NCBI GenBank assembly: GCA_910587755.1
Contig: CAJUNZ010000040.1
Coordinates: 1-24,563 of the forward strand
Direction of reading: 5' to 3'
DNA length: 24,563 bases
DNA from: an uncultured Acetatifactor sp.
GTDB taxonomy: Bacteria; Bacillota; Clostridia; Lachnospirales; Lachnospiraceae
This document shows positions 15,024 through 21,584 of the stretch, piece by piece (positions within the stretch are counted from its first letter, which is position 1; each line of letters begins with the position of its first letter). Both the position numbers and the translations under genes were made by a program. Under the pieces are notes generated by a model. The model was not told where the DNA came from, made no database searches, and was given only the letters and a program-made list of their open reading frames with translations.

Positions 15024-15582
15024 CGGTGGGGGTTATACTAGGAAGCGTATCCTTATCTGGGGATAGCTCGTTCCTGTCCGGCTGCGCCGGAGCGGTCTGG
15101 CCTTCTGTCTCTGGAGCGATTTGGGCTTTTGCCCCGGACTCTGGGACAGCCTGCGCCGCCGCTTCCGCCTCTGCGGCAATCTGTGCCGCTGCCGCCTCCT
15201 CCGCGGCAGCTTTTTGGCGCGCCCCATGAAGCTTTGCCTTCTCCACCCAGCACATATGCTCCACAGGTTCAAACAGTGACTTGATGGCGTGAAAGGTTCT
15301 TTTAAGCAGCTTTTCGTCTTTGTTGCGGAATATGTCCCTGAAGCGCTTTTTTCGTATGGCGTTTCGTTCTTTGGCATCCTGCTCAAACATGTAGGCGACA
15401 AAATCAAAAGGCGACACATAATTTTCCATGCGCATAATTTTCAGGAGCTTTATATGATATTCATCGTAAGCCTCCTCCAGAATCTGTGGATTGTAGTCAG
15501 GGCCGTCTTTGCCGTGCTTGATCAGAATGAGGCGAAATTGATGTTTTAAGTCTGCTTCGTTGTCTGCATCAAAATAAGACAT
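15019..15582 (-). CDS. Unknown protein with Ala/Glu-rich tail
   Basis: The 187-residue product has a charged, mostly helical N-terminal part (1-121, MSYFDADNEADLKHQFRL) and a low-complexity tail of Ala, Glu, Gln and Pro (122-175) that may be a coiled coil or a disordered linker. No membrane helix, signal peptide or enzyme motif is visible, and I do not recognise the family. AAGGAGG lies 6 nt before ATG 15582 on the minus strand; a longer frame from 15624 lacks such a site. A minus-strand promoter sits at 15658-15686. The stop codon lies in the right arm of the 127-nt palindrome, so the 3' end of the gene may have been altered or supplied by that element. Confidence 0.7.
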   Translation of the reverse strand: MSYFDADNEADLKHQFRLILIKHGKDGPDYNPQILEEAYDEYHIKLLKIMRMENYVSPFDFVAYMFEQDAKERNAIRKKRFRDIFRNKDEKLLKRTFHAIKSLFEPVEHMCWVEKAKLHGARQKAAAEEAAAAQIAAEAEAAAQAVPESGAKAQIAPETEGQTAPAQPDRNELSPDKDTLPSITPTD

Positions 15583-15657
15583 AAATCCTCCTTTTAGTGG
15601 TACTCGCTGATGGTACAGGCACATCGTTATTAGGACTCAATGACGACGTCGAAAATT

Positions 15658-15686
15658 AGTATAGCACATTTATTTTCAGAAGTCTA
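15658..15686 (-). promoter_or_regulatory. Promoter of the 15019-15582 gene
   Basis: On the minus strand TAGACT (15686-15681), a 17-bp spacer, and TATACT (15663-15658). The leader would be about 70 nt before ATG 15582. Confidence 0.55.
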
Positions 15687-15753
15687 CATATTTTCTTCTA
15701 TAGATTATAATTTATTACGGCAAATTTTTTTCTGAAAAAAATGTAAAATGTAC

Positions 15754-15782
15754 TTGATTAATGGAATGGGCTGTGCTATAAT
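15754..15782 (+). promoter_or_regulatory. Promoter of tRNA-Trp
   Basis: TTGATT (15754-15759), 17-bp spacer, perfect TATAAT (15777-15782). Transcription would start near 15789, leaving a 5' leader of about 65 nt ahead of the mature tRNA. Confidence 0.8.
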
Positions 15783-15853
15783 ATCTTTTGTTGGCAGTGA
15801 TTGCTGTTGATGAGAGTTGCCGTCGATGACAGCGTTGATGGGACTGAAAGTAA

Positions 15854-15924
15854 AGGGGAATAGTACAATGGTAGTGCGGCGGTCTCCAAAACCGTTGATG
15901 GGAGTTCGATCCTCTCTTCCCCTG
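15854..15924 (+). tRNA. tRNA-Trp (anticodon CCA)
   Basis: A full cloverleaf can be drawn. The acceptor is AGGGGAA (15854-15860) with TTCCCCT (15917-15923) and discriminator G15924. The anticodon loop CTCCAAA is closed by GCGGT/ACCGT. The T arm is GGGAG-TTCGATC-CTCTC (15900-15916). The 3' CCA is not encoded, as is common in Firmicutes. Length is 71 nt. It is a lone tRNA gene with its own promoter and terminator. Confidence 0.95.
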
Positions 15925-15930
15925 TTGGGA

Positions 15931-15980
15931 AAAATCCTCAGAATCCTTCATTTATTAGGTTTCTGAGGATTTTCTTTTTT
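15931..15980 (+). terminator. Intrinsic terminator of tRNA-Trp
   Basis: AAAATCCTCAGAA (15931-15943) pairs perfectly with TTCTGAGGATTTT (15961-15973), followed by CTTTTTT. The 17-nt loop is AT-rich. Confidence 0.92.
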
Positions 15981-16109
15981 GAAAATTCAAAAGGTAGTCA
16001 AAAATTCCAAAATAAATTTTATCAGTGAACGATGGCTGGATGAAAAGATGAAAGAATAAACACTGTATTTTCTAAGTTGGCAACAGGCACATAACTCATA
16101 GGCAGAATG

Positions 16110-16144
16110 AAAGGCATGTTCAGCAGAGCACATGCCTTTTTTTC
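16110..16144. terminator. Terminator-type hairpin, usable from both sides
   Basis: AAAGGCATGT (16110-16119) pairs with ACATGCCTTT (16130-16139), followed by more T residues (TTTT). It lies just past the 3' end of the minus-strand Uma2 gene and can end that message. On the plus strand it follows about 130 bases (15981-16109) in which I see no gene. Confidence 0.75.
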
Positions 16145-16174
16145 GGGTAATGAAATGGAGAAGCCTGCTGCGGG

Positions 16175-16726
16175 CTATGAATCCAGTTTCCGGAAATCAA
16201 TCCATAAATCATCATAAATATTGACTTTGATGTTATCGGCAAAAGAGTAGATAGCAGGAGCAGAATCATGTTCCATGTCGTAAACTAGAATGGTCTGCTT
16301 CATAGGATCTACAATCCAATATTCCCTCACATTAGCAGAGCGGTATAGGGATAATTTTGTATAATAATCCATACGCCTGCTGCCTGGAGAAACGATTTCT
16401 ATAATCCAGTCAGGAGCGCCGATGCATCCGCGGTCATTTAGTTTATTCTTATCACAGACTACGGAGATATCCGGTTCCAGATATTTGGATTCATCTGCAA
16501 AAAGGAAAACAGCAAAAGGGGCAGGAAAGACTTCGCATGCTCCTATCTTTGATCGAATGTGATTTCCTATCTCCAGATGCAGAAAAGACAAGATTCTTTG
16601 GTGTTTGGTGCTGGGGGGTGCCATATAGTATATCTGGCCGTCAATCAGTTCAGCCCTGCTGCCATCTGGCAGGCTATAGATATCGTCGATGGTATAGGAT
16701 TTCTCTTGCGCCAATTCTGGCTTCAT
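16175..16726 (-). CDS. Uma2-family (DUF820) endonuclease-like protein
   Basis: The 183-residue product shows the Uma2 pattern of the restriction-endonuclease-like fold: AELIDGQIYYMAPPS (25-39), EPDISVVCD (84-92, Asp86), PDWIIEIVSPGSRRMDYYTK (105-124, Glu110 and Lys124) and YRSANVREYWIVDP (128-141). The family is common in cyanobacteria and scattered in Firmicutes. Members are predicted nucleases of uncertain role, some linked to mobile DNA. Length is normal and the key residues look intact. AAGGAAG precedes the start on the minus strand. The gene is clearly AT-richer than the pur, clp and rad genes, and it lies between tRNA-Trp and a possible recombinase remnant, which suggests horizontal acquisition. 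Confidence 0.85.
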   Translation of the reverse strand: MKPELAQEKSYTIDDIYSLPDGSRAELIDGQIYYMAPPSTKHQRILSFLHLEIGNHIRSKIGACEVFPAPFAVFLFADESKYLEPDISVVCDKNKLNDRGCIGAPDWIIEIVSPGSRRMDYYTKLSLYRSANVREYWIVDPMKQTILVYDMEHDSAPAIYSFADNIKVNIYDDLWIDFRKLDS

Positions 16727-16976
16727 AGTAACACTTCCTTTCTTGGTTATTGTATTCGGATGGGTGATTTGTATTCAAAACCCACTCTGATATTTGAATA
16801 GCGGTTACGATGCCATCCGTTAGGTAGATATAGCCTTGGGCGTATACCCACTGCTCCTTGGTATGCAATGCAGTTTCGGCAATTTTAGAATAACATAAAA
16901 ATGACGCACACGCAATTACGAAAGGAGTGGGCAAGCCGCTGGCCAGCGCGAGGTACGTACCGGCTCCCTGGAAAAA

Positions 16977-17030
16977 ATGAATGAGAATGAAGTCTTGAAG
17001 TATGCCATTGAAAATGGTATAATCAATATG
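16977..17030 (+). pseudogene. Possible 5' remnant of a tyrosine recombinase gene
   Basis: From ATG 16977 the first 18 codons read MNENEVLKYAIENGIINM. From memory this resembles the N-terminus of ICE- or phage-type integrases in Lachnospiraceae (MNE-EVLKYAIENGMI...). The expected continuation is absent: the frame goes on through a hairpin region (17031-17058) and reaches a stop just before the gene at 17156. There is no good ribosome site. TTGAAG and TATAAT, 17 bp apart (16995-17000, 17018-17023), inside this segment could also be a promoter for the gene at 17156, so coding and promoter readings compete. The 250-base stretch before it (16727-16976) holds no gene I can support. Confidence 0.3.
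16995..17023 (+). promoter_or_regulatory. Possible promoter of the gene at 17156
   Basis: TTGAAG (16995-17000), 17-bp spacer, perfect TATAAT (17018-17023). A transcript from about 17030 would begin with the GAAA-capped hairpin at 17031-17058. Confidence 0.5.
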
Positions 17031-17058
17031 CGGGTGGATCCTGAAAAGGGTCCGCCTG
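17031..17058 (+). other. GAAA-tetraloop hairpin
   Basis: CGGGTGGATCCT (17031-17042) and AGGGTCCGCCTG (17047-17058) form a 12-bp stem with G-U pairs, capped by GAAA. Only three T residues follow. It may be the 5' hairpin of the message for 17156, or an attenuator remnant. Confidence 0.5.
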
Positions 17059-17155
17059 TTTGCTGTATGGCTGTTTCACATAGTTTTCGGATAAACCTCA
17101 GGATCAGAGTTTTAAACAATTTTTATTTTAGGAGAGAAGGGGGTAGAGGGTAGAA

Positions 17156-17584
17156 ATGGGAGTGGAAGCAGAATCAGAGAAAAAAGAACAAGAGAAAAAA
17201 GAAAATCTGGAAAAGGCTTTGGGAATTCTGCATGAATATGTGCTCGGCATGGCAAAACAGGCAGGGGAGAGCGAAGCATATGGAGAGGGGCTCTGGCAGG
17301 GCATTCGGCAGTCCGGAGGGCTGCTGCAGGAACTGGCCTACTATCACGACTACGGAAGATTTCTGTGCAGGTATCAGGTGGAGGGGTATACCCTTGCGGA
17401 TGTGCTTGTGTGGCAGGTGGATCACTTTAAGCTGTACATGGACCGGCCCGGGGAGATGAACCGCTACAGGCAGCAGAGACTGCTGCTGGCGGCCTTTGAC
17501 ACCCTGCTGGAGATGGAGAAGGAACCGGGGCCGTTTCTGGAGAAAATGCGCTGTGAGACAGGCCAGGACAGGCTGCAGGCGTGA
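17156..17584 (+). CDS. Unknown all-helical protein
   Basis: The 142-residue product begins with a highly charged Lys/Glu helix (1-20), followed by helical segments. These include GGLLQELAYYHDYGRFLCRYQVEGYTLADVLVWQVDHFKLYMDR at about 54-97, rich in Tyr, Trp and His. The C-terminal part has LLLAAFDTLLEMEKEPGPFLEKM (109-131). I do not recognise the family. The pattern of aromatic residues suggests a packed helical bundle, with no membrane helix. The ribosome site is modest (AGAGGG, 17145-17150). It has a terminator at 17613-17641. Its base composition returns to the GC-rich style of the core genes, so it probably belongs to the chromosome backbone rather than the adjacent AT-rich stretch. Confidence 0.7.
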   Translation: MGVEAESEKKEQEKKENLEKALGILHEYVLGMAKQAGESEAYGEGLWQGIRQSGGLLQELAYYHDYGRFLCRYQVEGYTLADVLVWQVDHFKLYMDRPGEMNRYRQQRLLLAAFDTLLEMEKEPGPFLEKMRCETGQDRLQA

Positions 17585-17611
17585 GACTTTGCCCATAAGG
17601 ATATTTTTGTG

Positions 17612-17716
17612 AAAAAAGGAGACAATACCGGTCTCCTTTTTAGCAGAAGTAAGTAAAAATGACAAAGGCACCCACAACGAATTGCGGATGCCTTCATCTA
17701 TTAAAGGGGAATTCAT
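17612..17716 (-). ncRNA. Candidate small RNA with two stacked terminator hairpins
   Basis: On the minus strand a perfect consensus promoter (17750-17722) fires toward lower coordinates, with an expected start at 17714-17716. After about 20 nt the RNA enters a long hairpin (17697-17659) whose stem ATGA/TCAT plus AGGCATCCGCAA/TTGTGGGTGCCT has one small bulge and is capped by TTCG; TTTT follows. A second hairpin (17641-17613), AAAAGGAGAC/GTCTCCTTTT, ends in six T residues. The product would be about 60 or 105 nt. A minus-strand open frame begins at the same point, but it has no room for a ribosome site and runs antisense into the gene at 17156, so a peptide is unlikely. No known RNA family was recognised. 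Confidence 0.5.
17613..17641. terminator. Bidirectional intrinsic terminator
   Basis: AAAAAGGAGAC (17613-17623) pairs with GTCTCCTTTTT (17631-17641) around a 7-nt loop. On the plus strand it ends the 17156-17584 message. On the minus strand it is followed by six T residues and can end the small RNA. Confidence 0.85.
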
Positions 17717-17721
17717 TTGTT

Positions 17722-17750
17722 ATTATATAGCGTATTAACCAATCTGTCAA
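17722..17750 (-). promoter_or_regulatory. Perfect consensus sigma-A promoter on the minus strand
   Basis: TTGACA (17750-17745), 17-bp spacer, TATAAT (17727-17722), both hexamers perfect. This is the best promoter in the window, and the only thing downstream of it is the short hairpin RNA. Confidence 0.85.
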
Positions 17751-17799
17751 GACTATTCTCGACAATTTTCGATTTTTATTTATAATTATTTTATACATT

Positions 17800-17874
17800 C
17801 ATTCAGAGTTCCCTTTCTCCAGGGGCCATTATGAAAAATGTGTAAAAAAGTATTAACTTTCATTCAGAGTCCCT
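17800..17874 (+). repeat. Direct repeat upstream of relQ
   Basis: CATTCAGAGT occurs at 17800-17809 and 17861-17870, each followed by a C/T-rich run (TCCCTTT and CCCTTTT). The spacing is 61 bp, about six helical turns. The second copy lies just upstream of the relQ -10 box, so it could be a regulator site or a relic of duplication. Confidence 0.5.
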
Positions 17875-17890
17875 TTTTTGAGTTTTTTTA

Positions 17891-17899
17891 TGGTATACT
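17891..17899 (+). promoter_or_regulatory. Extended -10 promoter of relQ
   Basis: TGG then TATACT (17894-17899) fits an extended -10 element. No good -35 box lies 17 bp upstream, which suggests an activator or weak constitutive use. AAAGGAGG (17908-17915) follows within the short leader. Confidence 0.5.
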
Positions 17900-17926
17900 G
17901 GGAAGATAAAGGAGGAAAATATAGCC

Positions 17927-18580
17927 ATGAGTGAAACTGATGATCTGCAGATCACGGATCTGTCGGCGGGCTTTCCGGCTTCTTTCTGCCAGGTAAAAGA
18001 GATGACCATGCTTTACTCCTGCGCCATGCGGGAGATCTGTACCAAACTGGAAAACCTCAGCCAGGAATTTGAGATAAACAAATCCAGGAATCCCATACAG
18101 CATATTACGCACCGGCTTAAGAAGAGGGAGAGTATCCGCAAGAAAATGCTGCAGCGCAATCTGCCCCTGGAATACGAAATCATGCGGGATGAAATCACCG
18201 ACATTGGGGGAATCCGGGTGATCTGCTCATATATCACGGATATTTATGCAATCGCGGATATGCTGAAACAGCAGGACGATTTATTGATAGTAAGAGAAAA
18301 GGATTATATTGCCAATCCTAAGCCAAACGGATACAGAAGTTACCATTTGATTGTAGCCATTCCCATTTTTCTCTCCTCGGACAAGCATATCATTCCGGTG
18401 GAGATACAGATGCGGACCATCGCCATGGACTTCTGGGCGAGCCTGGAGCATCAGCTCCGCTATAAGGCCGCGGCGGATGTGCCCGATGCCGTAAGGCAGC
18501 GCCTGACGAATATTGCAGAAGGAATCTTTCACGCGGATCTGGAGATGCAGCAGATCTACGAGGAGATATCCGTGCTCTGA
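17927..18580 (+). CDS. relQ: Small alarmone synthetase, GTP pyrophosphokinase (RelQ type)
   Basis: The protein should transfer pyrophosphate from ATP to GDP or GTP to make (p)ppGpp. The 217-residue length and lack of hydrolase, TGS or ACT domains define a single-domain small synthetase. Family motifs are HRLKKRESIRKKM (62-74), the metal-binding DIGGIRVIC (92-100, Asp92), NPKPNGYRSYH (130-140) and EIQMRTIAMDFWASLEHQLRYK (159-180, Glu159). The C-terminal helix fits RelQ (YjbM), which forms tetramers. RelQ and RelP are hard to separate by eye, and RelQ is favoured by length. It is a single gene with its own promoter; the next gene is on the other strand. Confidence 0.88.
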   Translation: MSETDDLQITDLSAGFPASFCQVKEMTMLYSCAMREICTKLENLSQEFEINKSRNPIQHITHRLKKRESIRKKMLQRNLPLEYEIMRDEITDIGGIRVICSYITDIYAIADMLKQQDDLLIVREKDYIANPKPNGYRSYHLIVAIPIFLSSDKHIIPVEIQMRTIAMDFWASLEHQLRYKAAADVPDAVRQRLTNIAEGIFHADLEMQQIYEEISVL

Positions 18581-18684
18581 CCAGGGGGCAACAGACAGAA
18601 GGTATGGAAAGTCCAGGTAAAAAGCTAAGGCAAAAAACAAGATAGAACGTACATATGGAAATTGCATATGGAAACAGAGATAAA

Positions 18685-18713
18685 GTCCAGGGGCCTGTTC
18701 CAAGTCCCTGGAC
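18685..18713. terminator. Hairpin between convergent relQ and exonuclease genes
   Basis: GTCCAGGG (18685-18692) pairs with CCCTGGAC (18706-18713). On the minus strand TTTATC follows, so it probably ends the exonuclease message. On the plus strand the T-run is farther away (TTCTTTT at 18719-18725). Confidence 0.55.
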
Positions 18714-18723
18714 AGAGATTCTT

Positions 18724-19386
18724 TTAGATATTCTGGGTAAAGCGGCACTGGGGGAAGGCGCTGCAGCCCCAGAATTCCCCATACCTGCCCTTTCTCTTCA
18801 TCAGAAGGGAACCGCACTTGGGACAGGCAGGGGCATCCTGCTTTTCCCCAAGCTCCCGCAGCTTTTCATAGCATTCCTGATTCATGGCGCAGTCTTTCAG
18901 GGCCCGGTGGGCTCCTTTGGTTTCAAGGTGAAAGTAGGCTGCCACATCTGTCAGACGATGGTGGGAGAGCTGCGGCAGGCCCGCCCTGGCCAGGTAGAGG
19001 GTATCCACATAATCGTTGTCAACCTTCCTGTTCAGGGTTTTCAGAGCTCCCTGGGTGAGGAAGAGCATGTCGAAAGTATGTATGTTATGGCCCACCAGAA
19101 TATCTTTCCCTGCGAAGTCCAGGAACTGTTCCAGGGCGGCGGCAGGGGAGGGCGCTGCCTGGACCATCTGATCCGTGATGCCGTTTATGGCTGTTGCGGC
19201 AGGGGGGATGGGCCGTCCCGGATTTACCAGGGTGGAAAATTCCTCCTGGATCTTGTGTCCCCGGACTCTGATGCCGGAGATTTCAATGATTTCCTCTGTA
19301 TTCGGACTCAGTCCGGTGGTTTCCAGGTCGAATACGACATAATTCTCTGCAAATAGGTTCAGTCTTCTTCCGCTTTTTTCAGCCAT
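18724..19386 (-). CDS. DnaQ-like 3'-5' exonuclease with C-terminal C4 zinc finger
   Basis: The product belongs to the DEDDh exonucleases: Asp20 and Glu22 in VFDLETTG (Exo I), Asp106 in HNIHTFD (Exo II), and His160 with Asp165 in HRALKDC (Exo III). It should remove nucleotides from DNA or RNA 3' ends with two metal ions. Residues 186-218 form a topoisomerase-type zinc finger with Cys188, Cys191, Cys208 and Cys214 (CPKC...GRYGEFWGCSAFPQCRF), a nucleic acid-binding module. Length is 220 residues. It is too small to be PolC and lacks a helicase domain, so it is a stand-alone exonuclease. GGAGA lies upstream of ATG 19386, and the promoter is at 19425-19453. Substrate unknown. Confidence 0.88.
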   Translation of the reverse strand: MAEKSGRRLNLFAENYVVFDLETTGLSPNTEEIIEISGIRVRGHKIQEEFSTLVNPGRPIPPAATAINGITDQMVQAAPSPAAALEQFLDFAGKDILVGHNIHTFDMLFLTQGALKTLNRKVDNDYVDTLYLARAGLPQLSHHRLTDVAAYFHLETKGAHRALKDCAMNQECYEKLRELGEKQDAPACPKCGSLLMKRKGRYGEFWGCSAFPQCRFTQNI

Positions 19387-19424
19387 CTGTTGTCTCCTTT
19401 TTCCTTATCCTGAAGTTTTTCCTC

Positions 19425-19453
19425 ATTGTAGCCCTTTTTCCATGGAATGTAAA
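19425..19453 (-). promoter_or_regulatory. Promoter of the exonuclease gene
   Basis: Minus strand: TTTACA (19453-19448), 17-bp spacer, TACAAT (19430-19425). Each hexamer has five of six consensus bases. Confidence 0.7.
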
Positions 19454-19591
19454 GAACCGGGCGCTTATTTTACAGAGGCTTTCAGGAGGGAATTTTTTAC
19501 CAAAAAATCAGATTCTGTTTATAGAAAATGAGGTTTTTTCTGATACTATATATGTTGTAGCCGGGGGAGCCTGTGGAAAGGGAGGGACGAA

Positions 19592-20785
19592 ATGGGAACG
19601 GTTTTTGACTATCTGAAAAAATACGGCAAGTATACATTTGAGCAGATGCCCATGACGGAGGTGGACAGTCTGGCCCTGTGCCAGCTTTCCTACCTGAAAT
19701 TTGACGGGATGGTGCCGGGGCTGCAGGAGGGAGCCCCCGGGGTGACTTTGGAGAGCCTGGCAGCCCATCCGGATCGTGAAAAACTGTTTGCGGATGTGCG
19801 CTTTGAAAAGCCCAACAGGGCGCTCTTTGAGGGAATGCTGGCGGGAAGGCGTTTCGGCGGCATGAAACTGAACTATTATGTGAATCTGGTGGAGGAAGAA
19901 TTTGAGACCCAGTTTTCGGCGGTGACTTTTTTGCTGGAGGGAGGAATGCCCTATGTGGCTTTCCGGGGGACGGATGAGACCATTGTGGGCTGGAAGGAGG
20001 ACTTTAACATGGCCTTTTTGTCCCCTGTGCCGGGACAGGCTTTCAGCGTAAAGTATCTGGAGGAGGCGGCGGGCAGGTTTCAGGAGCCTTTCTTCCTGGG
20101 CGGGCATTCCAAGGGAGGGAACCTGGCCGTGTACAGCGCCATGAACTGCGGTGTATCGTTTCAGGACAGAATCCTGCGAGTGTACAGCATGGATGGCCCC
20201 GGGTTCCGGCCGGAGGTTCTGGAGGAGGGAGGCTATGACCGGATCGCCGGGAAGGTGGTGAAAATCCTGCCCACCTCCTCCCTGGTGGGGATGCTTTTTG
20301 AGTCCCACATGCACTTTCAGGTGGTGAAGAGCAGGGCTTTCGGGCTGCTGCAGCACGATCCCTTTACCTGGCAGGTAAAGGCAAATCATCTGGTGAAAGC
20401 AAACGATCTCTACGAACGGCGCAGGCTTATGGACAATGATCTGAACCAGTGGATCCTTTCCCTGAATGAAGAGCAGCTGCGGACCTTTGTGGACACGCTC
20501 TACCAGGTGATCACCGCATCCCAGGCCGACAACCTGATTGACTTTACCGCTCAATGGAAGAAGAGCATAAACGGGGTTATCGCGGCGCTGAAGGAGGTGG
20601 ATCAGGAGACGGTGGAGATACTCAAGGAGATGGTCCGGTCGCTGCTTGAGATCTCCAGAACCAACAGAAGAAGGCAGGCGGCCGCCAGGGTGAAGGCGGT
20701 CTGGGGACGGTCCGCCCCCAGGCCCCAGAGGCAGGTCAGCCCTGGGCCAGAGCGGCAAAATAAGCCAAAACCTTCCCTCCGTTAG
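19592..20785 (+). CDS. Mbeg1-like (DUF2974) alpha/beta hydrolase
   Basis: The 397-residue product has the lipase-like nucleophile elbow GGHSKGG (170-176, Ser173), preceded by VAFRGTDETIVGWKEDFNM (122-140), which fits the oxyanion strand of class 3 lipases, and followed by YSMDGPGF (198-205, Asp201 a candidate acid). This matches the Mbeg1-like family, predicted serine hydrolases of unknown substrate. The last 50 residues are basic and proline-rich (RRRQAAARVK, PRPQRQ) and look disordered. There is no signal peptide, so it is probably cytoplasmic. AAGGGAGG (19578-19585) fixes the start. The 3' end overlaps the convergent amidotransferase gene by 50 bp, so the basic tail is encoded opposite its neighbour's C-terminus. 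Confidence 0.82.
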   Translation: MGTVFDYLKKYGKYTFEQMPMTEVDSLALCQLSYLKFDGMVPGLQEGAPGVTLESLAAHPDREKLFADVRFEKPNRALFEGMLAGRRFGGMKLNYYVNLVEEEFETQFSAVTFLLEGGMPYVAFRGTDETIVGWKEDFNMAFLSPVPGQAFSVKYLEEAAGRFQEPFFLGGHSKGGNLAVYSAMNCGVSFQDRILRVYSMDGPGFRPEVLEEGGYDRIAGKVVKILPTSSLVGMLFESHMHFQVVKSRAFGLLQHDPFTWQVKANHLVKANDLYERRRLMDNDLNQWILSLNEEQLRTFVDTLYQVITASQADNLIDFTAQWKKSINGVIAALKEVDQETVEILKEMVRSLLEISRTNRRRQAAARVKAVWGRSAPRPQRQVSPGPERQNKPKPSLR

Positions 20786-21380
20786 TGCCGGAGCGTTTTT
20801 CGTCTATCCGCTCCGGGTGCCACTGAACCCCCAGAATAGGCAGGGTGCGGTGGGCCAGGGCTTCGACACAGTTGTCCAGGGGGCACCGCTGGGATACCTC
20901 CAGATCCTCCCCCAGGCGCTCCAGGGCCTGGTGGTGGGCACTGTTGACCACAGTGGTTTCTCCGTAGAGACCCCGCAGCCAGGAGCCCCGGGGAATGGCG
21001 CTGGGATGGTACCGGTCTCCTTCCTCCCAGCCGTGCAGGGCCGTCCGCTCCGGGTCCAAATCCTGAATCAGGGTGCCGCCGAACTTGACGTTGATGATCT
21101 GGAAGCCTTTGCAGATGCCCAGCACAGGCTGTCTGGCTCTGACTGCCATATCCAGGGACTGCAGCTGGAGGATATCCAGCTCCGTATCAATATTTCGTGA
21201 GCCGTGATTTGTCTCCCCGAAAAATGCGGGCGTGACGTCCCCTCCCCCCGGCAGGAGCAGGGCGTCGCAGGCGGCTGCGGTCTCCGGGTTCAGCGTGACC
21301 AGGGGCATGGCTCCCACTGACTGTACATATCTGACATAATTCAAGGTGTCGGCTTCTTTTCCTACGATAGCTATCTTCAT
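20736..21380 (-). CDS. Class I glutamine amidotransferase-like hydrolase (gamma-glutamyl-GABA hydrolase type)
   Basis: The 214-residue product has the class I amidotransferase triad: Cys90 in GICKGFQ, and His188 and Glu190 in WHPE. It also has LLLPGGGDVTP (41-51) and NSAHHQA (146-152), the layout of peptidase C26 proteins such as PuuD. These hydrolyse gamma-glutamyl amide bonds, for example gamma-glutamyl-GABA. It is slightly shorter than E. coli PuuD (about 250 residues), and the substrate cannot be told from sequence. ATG 21380 is preferred over a TTG one codon upstream, with GGGAGAAA before it. The 3' end overlaps the plus-strand hydrolase by 50 bp. No polyamine genes are nearby. Confidence 0.85.
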   Translation of the reverse strand: MKIAIVGKEADTLNYVRYVQSVGAMPLVTLNPETAAACDALLLPGGGDVTPAFFGETNHGSRNIDTELDILQLQSLDMAVRARQPVLGICKGFQIINVKFGGTLIQDLDPERTALHGWEEGDRYHPSAIPRGSWLRGLYGETTVVNSAHHQALERLGEDLEVSQRCPLDNCVEALAHRTLPILGVQWHPERIDEKRSGTNGGKVLAYFAALAQG

Positions 21381-21435
21381 CAATTTCTCCCAAAAACTCT
21401 CTTTAACTTATATGCGGCAGATGTGGATTTTTTTC

Positions 21436-21463
21436 TTGCATTTACCCCTGCATGGGGTATAAT
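21436..21463 (+). promoter_or_regulatory. Promoter of the MATE gene with a palindrome in its spacer
   Basis: TTGCAT (21436-21441), 16-bp spacer, perfect TATAAT (21458-21463). The spacer contains ACCCC-TGCAT-GGGGT (21444-21458), a perfect 5-bp dyad that touches the -10 box. Such placement suits a repressor or a MerR-type activator. No regulator gene is adjacent. Confidence 0.65.
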
Positions 21464-21584
21464 AGTCTGAGTTTTGTTCCAGGCCAGTTTTTTTGGAAGA
21501 GGGATTGTACAGGAGAGAAGTGTCAGATGGGGCTTTGGGGGCGGACGGCGCTTCCGGGGGCCTTCTGCCCAGGGAGGAGGACAT

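Noticed and set aside
16674..16934. 86-codon minus-strand frame overlapping the Uma2 start
   Set aside because: It begins at TTG without a ribosome site and overlaps Uma2 by 53 bp. Its middle (EQWVYAQGYIYLTDGIVTAIQISEW) looks almost protein-like, so a decayed upstream gene is possible, but I cannot support a call.
19508..20758. 416-codon minus-strand frame
   Set aside because: Antisense to the Mbeg1-like hydrolase. No start signal, and His/Pro/Leu-rich composition.
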